From: Natrinema versiforme JCM 10478
GTDB lineage: Archaea > Halobacteriota > Halobacteria > Halobacteriales > Natrialbaceae
NCBI RefSeq assembly: GCF_000337195.1
Contig: NZ_AOID01000031.1
Span: forward strand, 52,274 to 116,273
Direction: 5' to 3'
Length of the DNA stretch: 64,000 nt
Shown here: positions 45,529 through 54,268 of the stretch, piece after piece
Layout: every line of letters begins with the position of its first letter
How positions within the stretch are numbered: the stretch's first letter is position 1
Position numbers and translations under genes: made by a program
Notes under the pieces: generated by a model
Databases searched by the model: none
What the model saw: the letters and a program-made list of their open reading frames with translations, nothing else
Told to the model about the DNA's origin: nothing

Positions 45529-45669
45529 CCGGTTGGCTCGGCCCGGAACTGGTCCGCTGTCGTCGTCTCGCGGTCCGAGTCTCCCTGCCAGCCCCTGGGT
45601 CGACGGGCGACCGATTGTTTCCGACGGGCCGAGTCCGTATACTGCCCGCCACGCTTTTCTCCGCGCTGT

Positions 45670-47091
45670 GTGAACGTATCCCGCAGTGAGACGATGCACG
45701 TTGACATCGGCGATCTGGCCTCGATCCTGCTCGAGCACGCCCAGGACAAACTCGCCGTGGTCGACGAGTCAGGGGAGTACCTCTACGTCAACGACGCGAG
45801 CGCGCCCATTCTCGGCTACGAGCCCCACCAACTCGTCGGCGAGCGTGCACAGGACTTCGTTCATCCCGACGACAAGCAGGCGGTCGCGGATCGATTCGCA
45901 CAGCTCAACGCATCGGGCAACCGGTCGTCGACGGTCCGGTATCGTCACGCGACACGGAGCGGCGGGTGGGTGTGGCTCGAGAGTCGCTTTACCGTCCTGC
46001 CAGACGATGCCCTCGACGGCTACGCCGTCAGTTCGCGCGACATCTCCGAGCAGGTGGCCGCGGAGCAAGACCGCCGGGACGCCGAGAGCCGGCTCCGAAC
46101 AATCGCCGGCACTGTCGGCGACGTCCTCTGGATGTTCGACGGCGACTGGGCCGAGGTCCTGTTCGTCAACCCGGCCTACGAGGACATCTTCGGCCAATCC
46201 GTCGCGGCCCTCGAGGCCGATCCACAGCAGTTTCTCGAGGTCGTCCATCCTGACGACGTGTCCTGCGTTCGCGAGGCGATGGGCCGCGCCTCGAGCGGTG
46301 AGTCGGTCGACGTCGAGTACCGCGTCGATCCGACCACCGACTACGGCCGCTGGGTCTGGGTGCAGGCCGAACCGATCGTCGAGGACGGCGAGGTCGTCCG
46401 GATCGTCGGCTTCACTCGAGACATTACCGATCGGCGGCGGCGGGAGCGCCAGTTGGCCGTCATGGACAACCTCCTCCGGCACAACCTGCGGAACGATCTG
46501 GCGGTCATCCTCGGCAACGCCGAGTGTATCGCCCGCGAGGCCGAGGAGCCGTCCCGCGGGCGCGCGGAAATCATCCGCCAGCAGGGAGCGGACCTCCTCG
46601 AGAGCGCCGACAAGCAACGCGAAATCATCGATCTGCTCACGGCGCGGGCGGTCCCCGACGAGATCGATCTCGTGCCCCTCGTCGCCGACGCGGTCGAAAC
46701 GGTCCGCGAGGCGTCTCCGAACGCGACGATCGAGGCGGTGCTTCCCGCCTCGGCCACCGCCACCGCGCTGTACGAGATTCAACTGGCCGTGACGGAACTG
46801 CTCGAGAACGCCATCGACCACGCGCCGGACGAATCGTCGGACATCTCGGTTACCGTTCGATCTCGGCCTGAAACGGTCGATATCGAGATCCGGGACAGTT
46901 GTCCGCCGGTTCCGGAAGTCGAGTTTCGCGTCCTGACCGGCGACTGGGCAATGAACGACGTCTATCACACATCGGGGCTCGGGCTGTGGCTCGTCTACTG
47001 GGTCGTCGACCTCTCGGACGGCCACATCGCGTTCGAGCGCACCGAGACGGGAAACGAGATCACCGTGACGCTGCCCCGCGGCCAGCCGTAG
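45670..47091 (+). CDS. PAS-domain sensor histidine kinase
   Basis: A 473-residue soluble kinase. Two PAS domains (about 20-130, with YVNDASAPILGYEPHQLVGERAQDFVHPDD; and about 145-265, with FVNPAYEDIFGQS) precede a haloarchaeal HisKA segment LLRHNLRNDLAVILGNAE and a HATPase with N-box ELLENAIDHAP and G-box GLGLWLVYWVVDLSDGH. GTG at 45670 was chosen because the TATA-like CGTATACTG (centre about 45640) lies 30 bases upstream, fitting a leaderless start; ATG at 45694 is the alternative. No receiver-domain partner lies beside it. The signal is unknown. Confidence 0.88.
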   Translation: MNVSRSETMHVDIGDLASILLEHAQDKLAVVDESGEYLYVNDASAPILGYEPHQLVGERAQDFVHPDDKQAVADRFAQLNASGNRSSTVRYRHATRSGGWVWLESRFTVLPDDALDGYAVSSRDISEQVAAEQDRRDAESRLRTIAGTVGDVLWMFDGDWAEVLFVNPAYEDIFGQSVAALEADPQQFLEVVHPDDVSCVREAMGRASSGESVDVEYRVDPTTDYGRWVWVQAEPIVEDGEVVRIVGFTRDITDRRRRERQLAVMDNLLRHNLRNDLAVILGNAECIAREAEEPSRGRAEIIRQQGADLLESADKQREIIDLLTARAVPDEIDLVPLVADAVETVREASPNATIEAVLPASATATALYEIQLAVTELLENAIDHAPDESSDISVTVRSRPETVDIEIRDSCPPVPEVEFRVLTGDWAMNDVYHTSGLGLWLVYWVVDLSDGHIAFERTETGNEITVTLPRGQP

Positions 47092-47189
47092 TCGCAGTCC
47101 AGTGGCTCCCACCGAAGAGCCGGACACGGACCCCGACAGCGGGGGCGTAGAACAGTGCTCGGACCGGTCGCGGTCGCCAATCGGCCGCG

Positions 47190-48782
47190 TTACTCCATGT
47201 AGCCGAGGCCCTTCAGCCGATCCTCGACATCGTCGAAGTCCTCGTCGACCTCCTCGTCGTTCTCGATCCGCGTCAGCGTCGTGCGCTCGACTTTGGTCCG
47301 CGCGGGCGTGCCCGCCTCGTCGAAGGCGTCGAACAGTACCCGCCCGTCGGCGTTCTCCGGGACCGGCTCGCCGATCCCGTGGAGCAGCGTCGGGGCGACG
47401 TCGACCACTCGAGCCCCGCGGAGTTCCGCGCCGGGGGCGATCGACGGCCCGCGACAGAGGACGATCCCCTCGCTGCGGTGGCTCGCGTCGTAGGTCCCCG
47501 TGTCGCCGAGCACCTCGTCTGCCATCCCGCTGCGGGACTCGTAGACGCCGCGGCCGCCGACCACCAGATCCGGCGAGTCCTCGTCCGTCGGGAACAGCTC
47601 GTCGCCGTCGTGGACCTCGAGCAGCGCCTCGCCGTCGTCGTCGGTCGCCGACTCGAAGGCGGCGCGGATGTCGGCTTTCACCTGTGGCACTTCGCTCGGC
47701 GAGACGACGCCGCTGTCGAAGCGCTCGGTGTCGTTGATATAACAGTTACCCGTGTCGTGGACGAAGGCGACGGTCCGGTCGTAGTCGACGTCGTAGAGGG
47801 CGTGATCGCCGGGGATCTGTTCGGCGACGGAGTCGACCAGCCGTCGGGGCAGCGATTGGACGAGCGTCTCCTCGGTGATCCCGACCCGATTGAGTGCCCC
47901 GGTGATGGCGTCCCGGGAGATGCCGAGGCTCGCGAGCGCGCCGCGGGTGCCGTCGTCCTCGCGCCGGAACAGGTAGCCCTCCTGTTCTAAGATGCGGTTG
48001 ACGTAGACGAGCTCCTCGATCGGGCCGAAGCCGTGGTCGGAGACGACGTAGAGGTCCGCGTCGTGATCGTCCGTATAGTCCATGACCTCGCCGAGGATCT
48101 CGTCGAGTTTCTTGTAGTGAGCCAGCAACCGATCCATGTCCCAGATGAGGTGTTGGAACCGGTCCGGGGCGGTGTAGACGAAAAAGAACAGCTGCCAGTC
48201 GTCGCCCGCCCGATCCATCTGGGTCCGCATCAGTTCGCGGCGCTTCGCGAGCATGTCGTCGACGGCGACCTCGAAGTCGTCCAGCCGATCGGCGTACTCC
48301 GGATAGTCGAGGCTGATGTCGTAGTCGGGGATCCGGGAGTCGATCTCGTCTTGCAGGTCGGGCGGATGCGCGAACTCCCGATCCGTCGAGGGCGTCATCA
48401 TTCCCGTGACCATGGTGCCGTCGATCTCGCGGGCCGGATACGTCATCGGGACGTTCCCGACGTGGGCGGGCCCGAGCTGGTCCCACAGGGCCGGCTGTGC
48501 CAGATCCTGGCTCGTATACATCTCGTGGCTATATTCCGACGAGAGGTTCTGGAACCCGTATATGCCGTGTTTGTCCGGCCAGACCCCCGTGGCGATCGAC
48601 GGCCACGCAAGCGGCGTCGTCGGTGGGCGAGTGCTATCGAGCGTTCCGGACGCGCCTTCCTCGCGCATCCGAGCGAAGTTGGGGAGTTCCCCCTCGTCGC
48701 TCCATCGCTCGATGAGTCTCCACGGCACGCCGTCGAGTCCGAGCACGAACGCTCGCTCGGAGGGAGTCGTAGATCCGCTCAT
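47190..48782 (-). CDS. Type I phosphodiesterase / alkaline phosphatase-like enzyme (paralogue)
   Basis: A 530-residue alkaline-phosphatase-superfamily protein with metal and nucleophile motifs VLGLDGVPW, PPTTPLAWPSIATGVWPDKHGIYGF and VVSDHGFGPIEELVYVNRIL, and a late metal site region YDASHRSEGIVLCRGPSI. It lacks a signal peptide. It resembles the 24498-26126 protein in length, motifs and the ending (DRLKGLGYME compared with DRLSDLGYL), so the two are probably paralogues. An ATAACAAAG element lies 61 bases upstream of its ATG. The role in glycan metabolism is inferred from neighbours. Confidence 0.83.
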   Translation of the reverse strand: MSGSTTPSERAFVLGLDGVPWRLIERWSDEGELPNFARMREEGASGTLDSTRPPTTPLAWPSIATGVWPDKHGIYGFQNLSSEYSHEMYTSQDLAQPALWDQLGPAHVGNVPMTYPAREIDGTMVTGMMTPSTDREFAHPPDLQDEIDSRIPDYDISLDYPEYADRLDDFEVAVDDMLAKRRELMRTQMDRAGDDWQLFFFVYTAPDRFQHLIWDMDRLLAHYKKLDEILGEVMDYTDDHDADLYVVSDHGFGPIEELVYVNRILEQEGYLFRREDDGTRGALASLGISRDAITGALNRVGITEETLVQSLPRRLVDSVAEQIPGDHALYDVDYDRTVAFVHDTGNCYINDTERFDSGVVSPSEVPQVKADIRAAFESATDDDGEALLEVHDGDELFPTDEDSPDLVVGGRGVYESRSGMADEVLGDTGTYDASHRSEGIVLCRGPSIAPGAELRGARVVDVAPTLLHGIGEPVPENADGRVLFDAFDEAGTPARTKVERTTLTRIENDEEVDEDFDDVEDRLKGLGYME

Positions 48783-48838
48783 GGGTATTGTATGAGACGT
48801 CGAAGACGCCTGCTGTCCTGTGGGTCGCCCGATGAGCG

Positions 48839-48847
48839 CTTTGTTAT
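48839..48847 (-). promoter_or_regulatory. ATAACAAAG promoter element
   Basis: Minus-strand ATAACAAAG, 61 bases upstream of the ATG at 48782, implying a leader of about 30 bases. No start codon lies at the leaderless distance. Confidence 0.55.
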
Positions 48848-48989
48848 AGAGAGGTTTCAGGGGCGTCTCCGATCGAGGCGACCCTGTTCGGTGACGTTAC
48901 CGGCTCGCTCGCCGCTCGCTCGTCTCCCGGCGCTGTGCGGCCCGTACGCGTGCCCAGCGGCGTCCGATCGCGGTCCCGACAAGGCCTCC

Positions 48990-48998
48990 ATAACAAAG
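48990..48998 (+). promoter_or_regulatory. ATAACAAAG promoter element
   Basis: ATAACAAAG followed by CC, centred 29 bases before an ATG (49023) that opens a 14-codon upstream ORF overlapping the deacetylase start. Confidence 0.6.
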
Positions 48999-49022
48999 CC
49001 ATCCAAACGCGACCGTTCGGAT

Positions 49023-49067
49023 ATGAAACGCGTTCAATCGTGGTGGGATCAGTGGGCAGCGTCGTAA
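49023..49067 (+). other. Candidate leaderless upstream ORF ahead of the deacetylase
   Basis: ATG at 49023 encodes MKRVQSWWDQWAAS and stops at 49065-49067, overlapping all three possible GTG starts of the deacetylase (49040, 49043, 49052) in another frame. Confidence 0.45.
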
Positions 49068-49984
49068 TCTCCCTCGACGCCGAACTCGGCTGGGGATTTC
49101 ACGACCTCGCCGAACCGCCGAGTGACCGCGTCGACGCCGGCCGCCGCGGTTGGTCGGTCATGGTCGAACTCCTCGAGGAATTTGACGTGCCCGCGACGTG
49201 GGCCGTCGTCGGCCACCTCATGCTCGACTCCTGTGACGGCAGCCACACCGACCATCCGGCTCCCGACGGCTGGTTCGAACACGAGCGGACCGACTGGGCC
49301 GACCGCGAGGAACTTCGGTTCGGTCCCGACCTCGTCAGCGACGTCCTCGAGTCCGATGTCGATCACGAGTTCGCCAGCCACTCGTTTTCCCACGTCCTGT
49401 TCGGCCGCCCGGAAACCGACCGCGAGCTCGCCGTCGCCGAACTCGAGCGCAGCCGCGAGATCGCGGCCGACTGGAACCAGTCGGTCGACTCGTTCATCTA
49501 TCCGCGCAACGATATCGGCCACCGCGACGTGCTGGCCGAGCAGGGTATCAGGGCCTACCGCGGTAAATCACCGACGCGAGACGGCGTTCGCGGCGTCTTC
49601 GACTCGACCATCCGGGATCAGTCGATGCTGGTCGAACCGGCCGTCGACGAGCACGGGCTAGTCAACGTCCCCGCGTCGATGTTCCTCTTCGGGTTCGAAG
49701 GGCCGGCGCGGACGGTCGCGGAATCGATCTGGGAGGACCCGATGGTCGCGTTGGCCCGCCGCGGGATCGACGAGGCCGCACGCACAGACGGGCTCTTTCA
49801 CATGTGGCTCCATCCGAACAACCTGACTCACGAGCGGGACGACAAGCGGATGCGAGCGATCCTCTCTCACCTCGAGCGCCGGCGCTCCGCGACCGATCTC
49901 ACCGTCGAGACGCTAGCCGATGTCGCCGACCGGATCGTCGGTCCCGCGGGTTTTGAGGAGCAGGCGACGGTGAGTTGGAACTAA
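49052..49984 (+). CDS. Polysaccharide deacetylase-family protein
   Basis: A 310-residue NodB-fold (carbohydrate esterase 4-like) protein that probably removes N- or O-acetyl groups from a glycan. It has VVISLDAELGWGFHD (catalytic/metal Asp), VPATWAVVGHLML, EFASHSFSHVLFG (two metal His), FIYPRNDIGHRDVL (conserved R-N-x-x-G-x-x-x-L) and LFHMWLHPNNL (late His). GTG at 49052 puts VGSVVISLD at the N-terminus as in relatives; GTG at 49040 or 49043 is possible. The only ATG near the expected transcript start is out of frame and opens a 14-codon upstream ORF. No signal peptide was seen. Confidence 0.85.
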   Translation: MGSVVISLDAELGWGFHDLAEPPSDRVDAGRRGWSVMVELLEEFDVPATWAVVGHLMLDSCDGSHTDHPAPDGWFEHERTDWADREELRFGPDLVSDVLESDVDHEFASHSFSHVLFGRPETDRELAVAELERSREIAADWNQSVDSFIYPRNDIGHRDVLAEQGIRAYRGKSPTRDGVRGVFDSTIRDQSMLVEPAVDEHGLVNVPASMFLFGFEGPARTVAESIWEDPMVALARRGIDEAARTDGLFHMWLHPNNLTHERDDKRMRAILSHLERRRSATDLTVETLADVADRIVGPAGFEEQATVSWN

Positions 49985-50042
49985 CCGCCACTCGGCGGTC
50001 GAATGGGGGTGCTACTCGCCGTCGCGAACGGGTATGACGACG

Positions 50043-50051
50043 ATAACAAAG
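50043..50051 (+). promoter_or_regulatory. ATAACAAAG promoter element
   Basis: ATAACAAAG followed by CCC, centred 31 bases before the ATG at 50078; it fits a leaderless transcript for the three-gene operon. Confidence 0.62.
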
Positions 50052-50077
50052 CCCGCAGGCGACCCGTTTTCGGGCAG

Positions 50078-51187
50078 ATGGCACTACCGCTTCTGAATCG
50101 ATGGACCGACTCGAGTGCACTGTCCCTCGGGATCCTCGGCGTCGGCAACATCGGCCTGGTACACTTGAAGTCCGCAGTCGCGATGCCCGATGTCGAGGTC
50201 GTCGCGGCCGCCGACGCCGTCCCCGGGAACCGCGATCGAGCCGAACGCGCCGGCGTGTCTCGCACCTACGACGACTACGCGACGCTGCTCGAGTCCGAGG
50301 ACCTGGACGCGGCCGTCGTCGCACTGCCGCCGTTCCTCCACGCCGAGGCCGTCGAACGGGCCGCCGCGGCCGGCGTCGACGTCTTCGTCGAGAAACCGCT
50401 CGCGCGCTCGACCGAGGAGGCCGACGAGATGCTCGAGACCGCCCGCGAGGCGGGCATCGCCGTCGGCGTCGATCACACGCTGCGCTACCAGCCGGACATG
50501 GCCGGCGTCAAGGCGGCCTACGACGAGGGCGGCGTCGGCCACGTCCCCTACGCCTCGATCACGCGGCTCAACGACCATCCGCTGGGGAAGCCACCCGCCG
50601 ACGAGGCGCCGCCGGAGTGGCCGATGGACCCCGACGCCGCCGGCGGCGGCTCCCTCGTCGAACTCGGCGTCCACTGTTTCGACCTCCTCGAGTGGCTGTT
50701 CGGCGACCTCGAGGTCCAAGACGCGTCGATGGGCCGAACGCTGGAGACCGAGGCCGAGGACGCCGCGACCGTGCTCATGGCGGCTCCCGAGACGGGGACG
50801 ACGATCACGCTCCACTGTGGCACCTACCAGTGGGAGCAACTGCCGGAGGTAAACACCCGGCTGCGCCTCGAGGGCGTGACGGGGACGATCAGCAATCAGG
50901 AGCACCTGCCCGAGAACTTCTACGCCGGCGCTGCAAAGTCTGCTCTGTCGAACGTCGGCGGCCGATTCACGAACGACGAGCCGGACGTCTTCGGACCGAC
51001 GTTCTACCTGCAGGCCCATTACGACGCGCTGGCGGACTTCTGTGACGCGATCCGCGAGGGCGAGCGGCCACCGGTCGACGGCGCCGACGGCCGGCGAACC
51101 ATCGAACTCGCCGAAACGGCCTACGAACTGGCCGCCGAGAGCGACGGCGAGGCGGCCGAACCCGAGACCCCGGAGGTGACCCTATGA
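50078..51187 (+). CDS. Gfo/Idh/MocA family sugar oxidoreductase
   Basis: A 369-residue dehydrogenase with Rossmann motif LGILGVGNIGLVHLK, family motif VFVEKPLARST, and a C-terminal domain with GGGSLVELGVHCFDLLEWLFGD carrying the D/H active-site region. ATG at 50078 lies 31 bases after the ATAACAAAG element and gives the Rossmann fold at the right distance. It is the first of three genes joined by ATGA overlaps (with a DUF362 protein and an epimerase). The three probably modify one sugar or cyclitol; the substrate is unknown. Confidence 0.86.
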   Translation: MALPLLNRWTDSSALSLGILGVGNIGLVHLKSAVAMPDVEVVAAADAVPGNRDRAERAGVSRTYDDYATLLESEDLDAAVVALPPFLHAEAVERAAAAGVDVFVEKPLARSTEEADEMLETAREAGIAVGVDHTLRYQPDMAGVKAAYDEGGVGHVPYASITRLNDHPLGKPPADEAPPEWPMDPDAAGGGSLVELGVHCFDLLEWLFGDLEVQDASMGRTLETEAEDAATVLMAAPETGTTITLHCGTYQWEQLPEVNTRLRLEGVTGTISNQEHLPENFYAGAAKSALSNVGGRFTNDEPDVFGPTFYLQAHYDALADFCDAIREGERPPVDGADGRRTIELAETAYELAAESDGEAAEPETPEVTL

Positions 51188-52113
51188 GCGCGACGCCGGT
51201 CCGCGCGACCGCGGTCGACGCTGCCGATCGGCGCGGCAGCTGGATTCCCGACATCGACGCCCGGATGGCGGCCTTCGAGCCGCCCGTTCGGGACCTCCTC
51301 GAGCCGTCCCTCGAGACGCTGGCCGACGCCGACCGGATCACGCTCGTCCCGGACGCCCACTACCCGTTTCATCCCTCCTCGGGCATGGTCACCGACCCCG
51401 CCGTGATCGGAGCGATCGTCGCGCGCCTCGAGGGGCGGACGGACGCCGACATCGCCGTCGCCGGCGCGAGCAACGACCGGATCGCCTTCGATCGGACCGC
51501 CGAGTACCTCGGCTACGCGAGCCTGCTCGAGCGGTTCGACGCGGATCTCGTCGATCTGACGGACGACCGCCGCGTGGACGACATCTGCGAAGTCGATCGG
51601 AACCCGACCGCGGTCTCGGTCCCGAGCCGGCTCGCCGAGAGCACCGCAGTCGTCGTCCCGTCGCTGCGGCCGTCCGAGGACGGGCCCGTCGCGGGCGCGA
51701 TGCGAACGCTCGCCGGAACCGTCGACTGCGACGCCGATCCCGCGCGGGTGCCGGTCGCGGCGACGCGCGCCGTCGACCCCGCGCTCGCCGTCCTCGACGC
51801 GACGACCGCCTACGGCGGCGCACCCGCTGCGGGCGATACCCTGTTCGCGGGCTCCCCCGTCGACGTCGACGCCGTCGCGACCGCGTTGCTCGGGCGCTCG
51901 CTCGAGACCGACGCGGCCCTCGAGACGGCCCGCGGTGACGACGGCCCGGTCTCCGTCGAGGGCGACGTCGACTTCGACCGGCTCCGAGAACGGGTTCCCG
52001 ACGGCGAGTTGCCGCCGCCGGACGAGACCCATCCCGCCGTCTCGACCGCCTACCGCGTCTACGCAGCGGTGGCCGGCGACGCCGTCCCGCCGCAACTCGA
52101 GGGCGGTCGATGA
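51184..52113 (+). CDS. DUF362 domain protein
   Basis: A 309-residue protein resembling DUF362: LVPDAHYPFHPSSGMVTDPAVIGAIVARLEGRTDADIAVAGAS is the diagnostic N-terminal region. No ferredoxin-type cysteine clusters, present in some DUF362 proteins, are visible, so it is not a redox protein of that kind. It lies between an oxidoreductase and an epimerase, overlapping both by ATGA, which implies strict co-expression and possibly a complex. Its reaction is unknown. Confidence 0.7.
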   Translation: MSATPVRATAVDAADRRGSWIPDIDARMAAFEPPVRDLLEPSLETLADADRITLVPDAHYPFHPSSGMVTDPAVIGAIVARLEGRTDADIAVAGASNDRIAFDRTAEYLGYASLLERFDADLVDLTDDRRVDDICEVDRNPTAVSVPSRLAESTAVVVPSLRPSEDGPVAGAMRTLAGTVDCDADPARVPVAATRAVDPALAVLDATTAYGGAPAAGDTLFAGSPVDVDAVATALLGRSLETDAALETARGDDGPVSVEGDVDFDRLRERVPDGELPPPDETHPAVSTAYRVYAAVAGDAVPPQLEGGR

Positions 52114-53090
52114 CCGCGATGACCGACGCACGCACGGCCGCGGTCACCGGTGCCACCGGCTTTCTCGGCTCGCGGCTCTGTGACCGCTTGCTCGCGAAGG
52201 GTTGGACCGTCCGCGGGCTCAGCCGCCCGACCTCGGACCGGGGCGACCTCGAGGGCGTCGAGTGGTACGTCGGCGATCTCTCCGATCGGGAGACGCTGCG
52301 CGATCTCGTCGACGGAGCCGATGCGGTCTTCCACCTCGCGGGGATCGGCCTCTGGAACGCCGGTCCCGAGACCGTCTGGAACGTCAACCGCGACGGGACC
52401 GAGCGTGTGCTCGAGGCCTGTCGCGACGGCGACACAGGTCGCGTCGTCTTCACCAGCACCGCCGGGACGCGCCGGCCGCCGGTGGACGCCGACCTCGCCG
52501 ACGAGACGGATGTGGCCGAGCCGATCGGTGCCTATCAGGCGTCGAAGGCCGAGGCGGAGGGCCTCGTCGATCGGTACGCCGACACGGGTGGGGACGCCGT
52601 CACGGTTCATCCGACCTCGATCTTCGGCCCCGGCGACGAGGAGTTCACCGCCCAACTGCTCTCGATGGGCGTCGACCGGACGATGCCAGCCCACCTCCCG
52701 GGCGGGCTGAGCATCGTCGGTGTCTCGGATGTCATCGATGGCATTCTCGCCGCATACGAGCACGGGACCAGCGGGGAGCACTACATCCTCGGTGGCGAGA
52801 ACCTCTCCTACGAGTGTGCCGTCTCCCGGATCGCCAACGCCGCCGACGGCACCCCCGCCCGAATCCGCGTCCCGGCGACCGCGATTCGGGCCGCCGGCCC
52901 CGTCGCCGAGGCCGTCGACGCCGTCGCCAACCGCCGGATGTTCCCCTTCGACCGGCAGATGGCCGACCTCGCGACCCAGCGGCTGTTCTACAGCTCGCGG
53001 AAAGCGAGCGAGGAACTGGGTTACGAGTACCGGCCGATCGAAGACCACGTACCGGAAGCGATGGAGTGGTATCGGACGGAAGTGCGGTAG
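52110..53090 (+). CDS. NAD-dependent epimerase/dehydratase (extended SDR)
   Basis: A 326-residue extended short-chain dehydrogenase with nucleotide-binding motif VTGATGFLGSRLCDRLL, VFHLAGIG, TSTAGT and the catalytic YxxxK as YQASK. It has the length and C-terminal region (ISIVG-like LSIVGVSDVIDGILAAYEHG, GEHYILGGENLSY) of sugar epimerases and dehydratases. It is the last gene of the oxidoreductase-DUF362-epimerase operon. Substrate unknown; a nucleotide sugar is most likely. Confidence 0.87.
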   Translation: MTAMTDARTAAVTGATGFLGSRLCDRLLAKGWTVRGLSRPTSDRGDLEGVEWYVGDLSDRETLRDLVDGADAVFHLAGIGLWNAGPETVWNVNRDGTERVLEACRDGDTGRVVFTSTAGTRRPPVDADLADETDVAEPIGAYQASKAEAEGLVDRYADTGGDAVTVHPTSIFGPGDEEFTAQLLSMGVDRTMPAHLPGGLSIVGVSDVIDGILAAYEHGTSGEHYILGGENLSYECAVSRIANAADGTPARIRVPATAIRAAGPVAEAVDAVANRRMFPFDRQMADLATQRLFYSSRKASEELGYEYRPIEDHVPEAMEWYRTEVR

Positions 53091-53168
53091 TCGTCGTGCC
53101 CCGCTTCTGAGACCAAGAGCCGAGACGGAACGGAGCCGCGGGCAGCGGCCGTCTCGAGTCGATCGCAG

Positions 53169-53600
53169 CTACGGCGGGTTTTCGTGGCCGTTCAGCGTCG
53201 ACGGATCGCCGGCCTCGAGCGCGTCCCACCAGCACTTGATGACGGCGAGCGTGACCAGTTCCGGTTCCTCGTGAGCGATACACGACTCCCGGTGCTCGGC
53301 GGGATTCTCGGGCGGATGGAAGTGTTTGTCGGGGTAGTCCGGTCGAATCTCCCATCCGAACCGGAACTCGAGATCGCGCTCGCTGTAGTGGTACTTGTAT
53401 CCGTGATTCGTCCACCACTGAACGTCGAATCGGCAGGTATCCGCTTCGAACCCGGTGGCGAGCGTGACCTGCAGTTCGACCGGATCGATCGCGCTCGGAA
53501 CGTAGTCGACGTCGGTGACCAGCCCGTTTAGTCGATTCCGAAAAACGCCCTCGACTGCGCGTAACGCGTCCCAGTCGACCGGGCCTCGCTCCTCAGACAT
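53169..53600 (-). CDS. Candidate toxin-like protein of a two-gene pair (TumE-like)
   Basis: A 143-residue soluble protein without membrane segments. A histidine-rich core FDVQWWTNHGYKYHYSERDLEFRFGWEIRPDYPDKHFHPPEN followed by HEEPELVTLAVIKCWWD resembles the TumE/DUF6516 arrangement, in which an aromatic strand is followed by a PH.KH motif. Its ATG overlaps the 3' end of the winged-helix gene upstream by eight bases, so expression is coupled. The toxin label is an inference from fold hints and gene order only. Confidence 0.55.
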   Translation of the reverse strand: MSEERGPVDWDALRAVEGVFRNRLNGLVTDVDYVPSAIDPVELQVTLATGFEADTCRFDVQWWTNHGYKYHYSERDLEFRFGWEIRPDYPDKHFHPPENPAEHRESCIAHEEPELVTLAVIKCWWDALEAGDPSTLNGHENPP

Positions 53601-54180
53601 TCTCCGCGCGCTCTCCGCGGATACTTCGCGAGTCGACGAGTCGTGTTTCGGTAAACGAAAGTGCGGTTTTCGCGAACGCCAAGTTCCGACGCGTCGTTTT
53701 CCATCGAGAGAGATCGTCCCACCCGTCCTCGTCGTCCGGCTCCAAGCCGGCGACGAGTTCGTCCGGGCTCGTGGCGTCGTACGCGTCTTCGAACTCCCGA
53801 ATCCGCGATTTCATCTCGCGGATCGACCGTTCTAACTCCTCGCGCGAGTGCTCGTCGGCGAGCCGTTGCACTCGCTCGAGCCGCCGCTGATCGGGATTGC
53901 GGCGGAATCGCGTCGCGTTTCCGTCGTCCGTCGTCGCTGCACGTCCCGTCTCGGCGAGCGCCGTGAGGTGTTTGCGTGCGGTCGGTTCGGAAACGCGCGC
54001 CCGATCGGCGATCTCGCTCGCACTCTGCCAGTCAGTCGTCCGAGCGAGGACCGCTTCGACGCGCTCGAACGCCGTCGTCGCGGCCGTCCACTTGCGTTCG
54101 GCCGCGTCGTTCGCGTCGTCGCCGGCATCCGATTCCGGAAACGGATCGATATCGGTGACTCGCGAATCGTTCTCCGTCAT
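53593..54180 (-). CDS. Winged-helix protein (DUF7342-like), candidate antitoxin
   Basis: A 195-residue protein with an acidic N-terminus, a winged helix (TTDWQSASEIADRARVSEPTARKHLTALAETGRAATTDDGNATRFRRN) and a charged helical C-terminus (RLADEHSREELERSIREMKSRIREFEDAY) suited to dimerisation. Haloarchaeal DUF7342 proteins have this architecture and often precede a small partner gene, as here. A TATA-like AACATATC lies about 32 bases upstream of the ATG. It probably autoregulates the pair. Confidence 0.72.
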   Translation of the reverse strand: MTENDSRVTDIDPFPESDAGDDANDAAERKWTAATTAFERVEAVLARTTDWQSASEIADRARVSEPTARKHLTALAETGRAATTDDGNATRFRRNPDQRRLERVQRLADEHSREELERSIREMKSRIREFEDAYDATSPDELVAGLEPDDEDGWDDLSRWKTTRRNLAFAKTALSFTETRLVDSRSIRGERAENV

Positions 54181-54268
54181 AGCTCATCCCACGCACTGGC
54201 AAAAGATATGTTTTGGGCCGAAAATTATACTTTGAGACGGTGGTGGCACGCTGCCCAAAGCGAACCGC

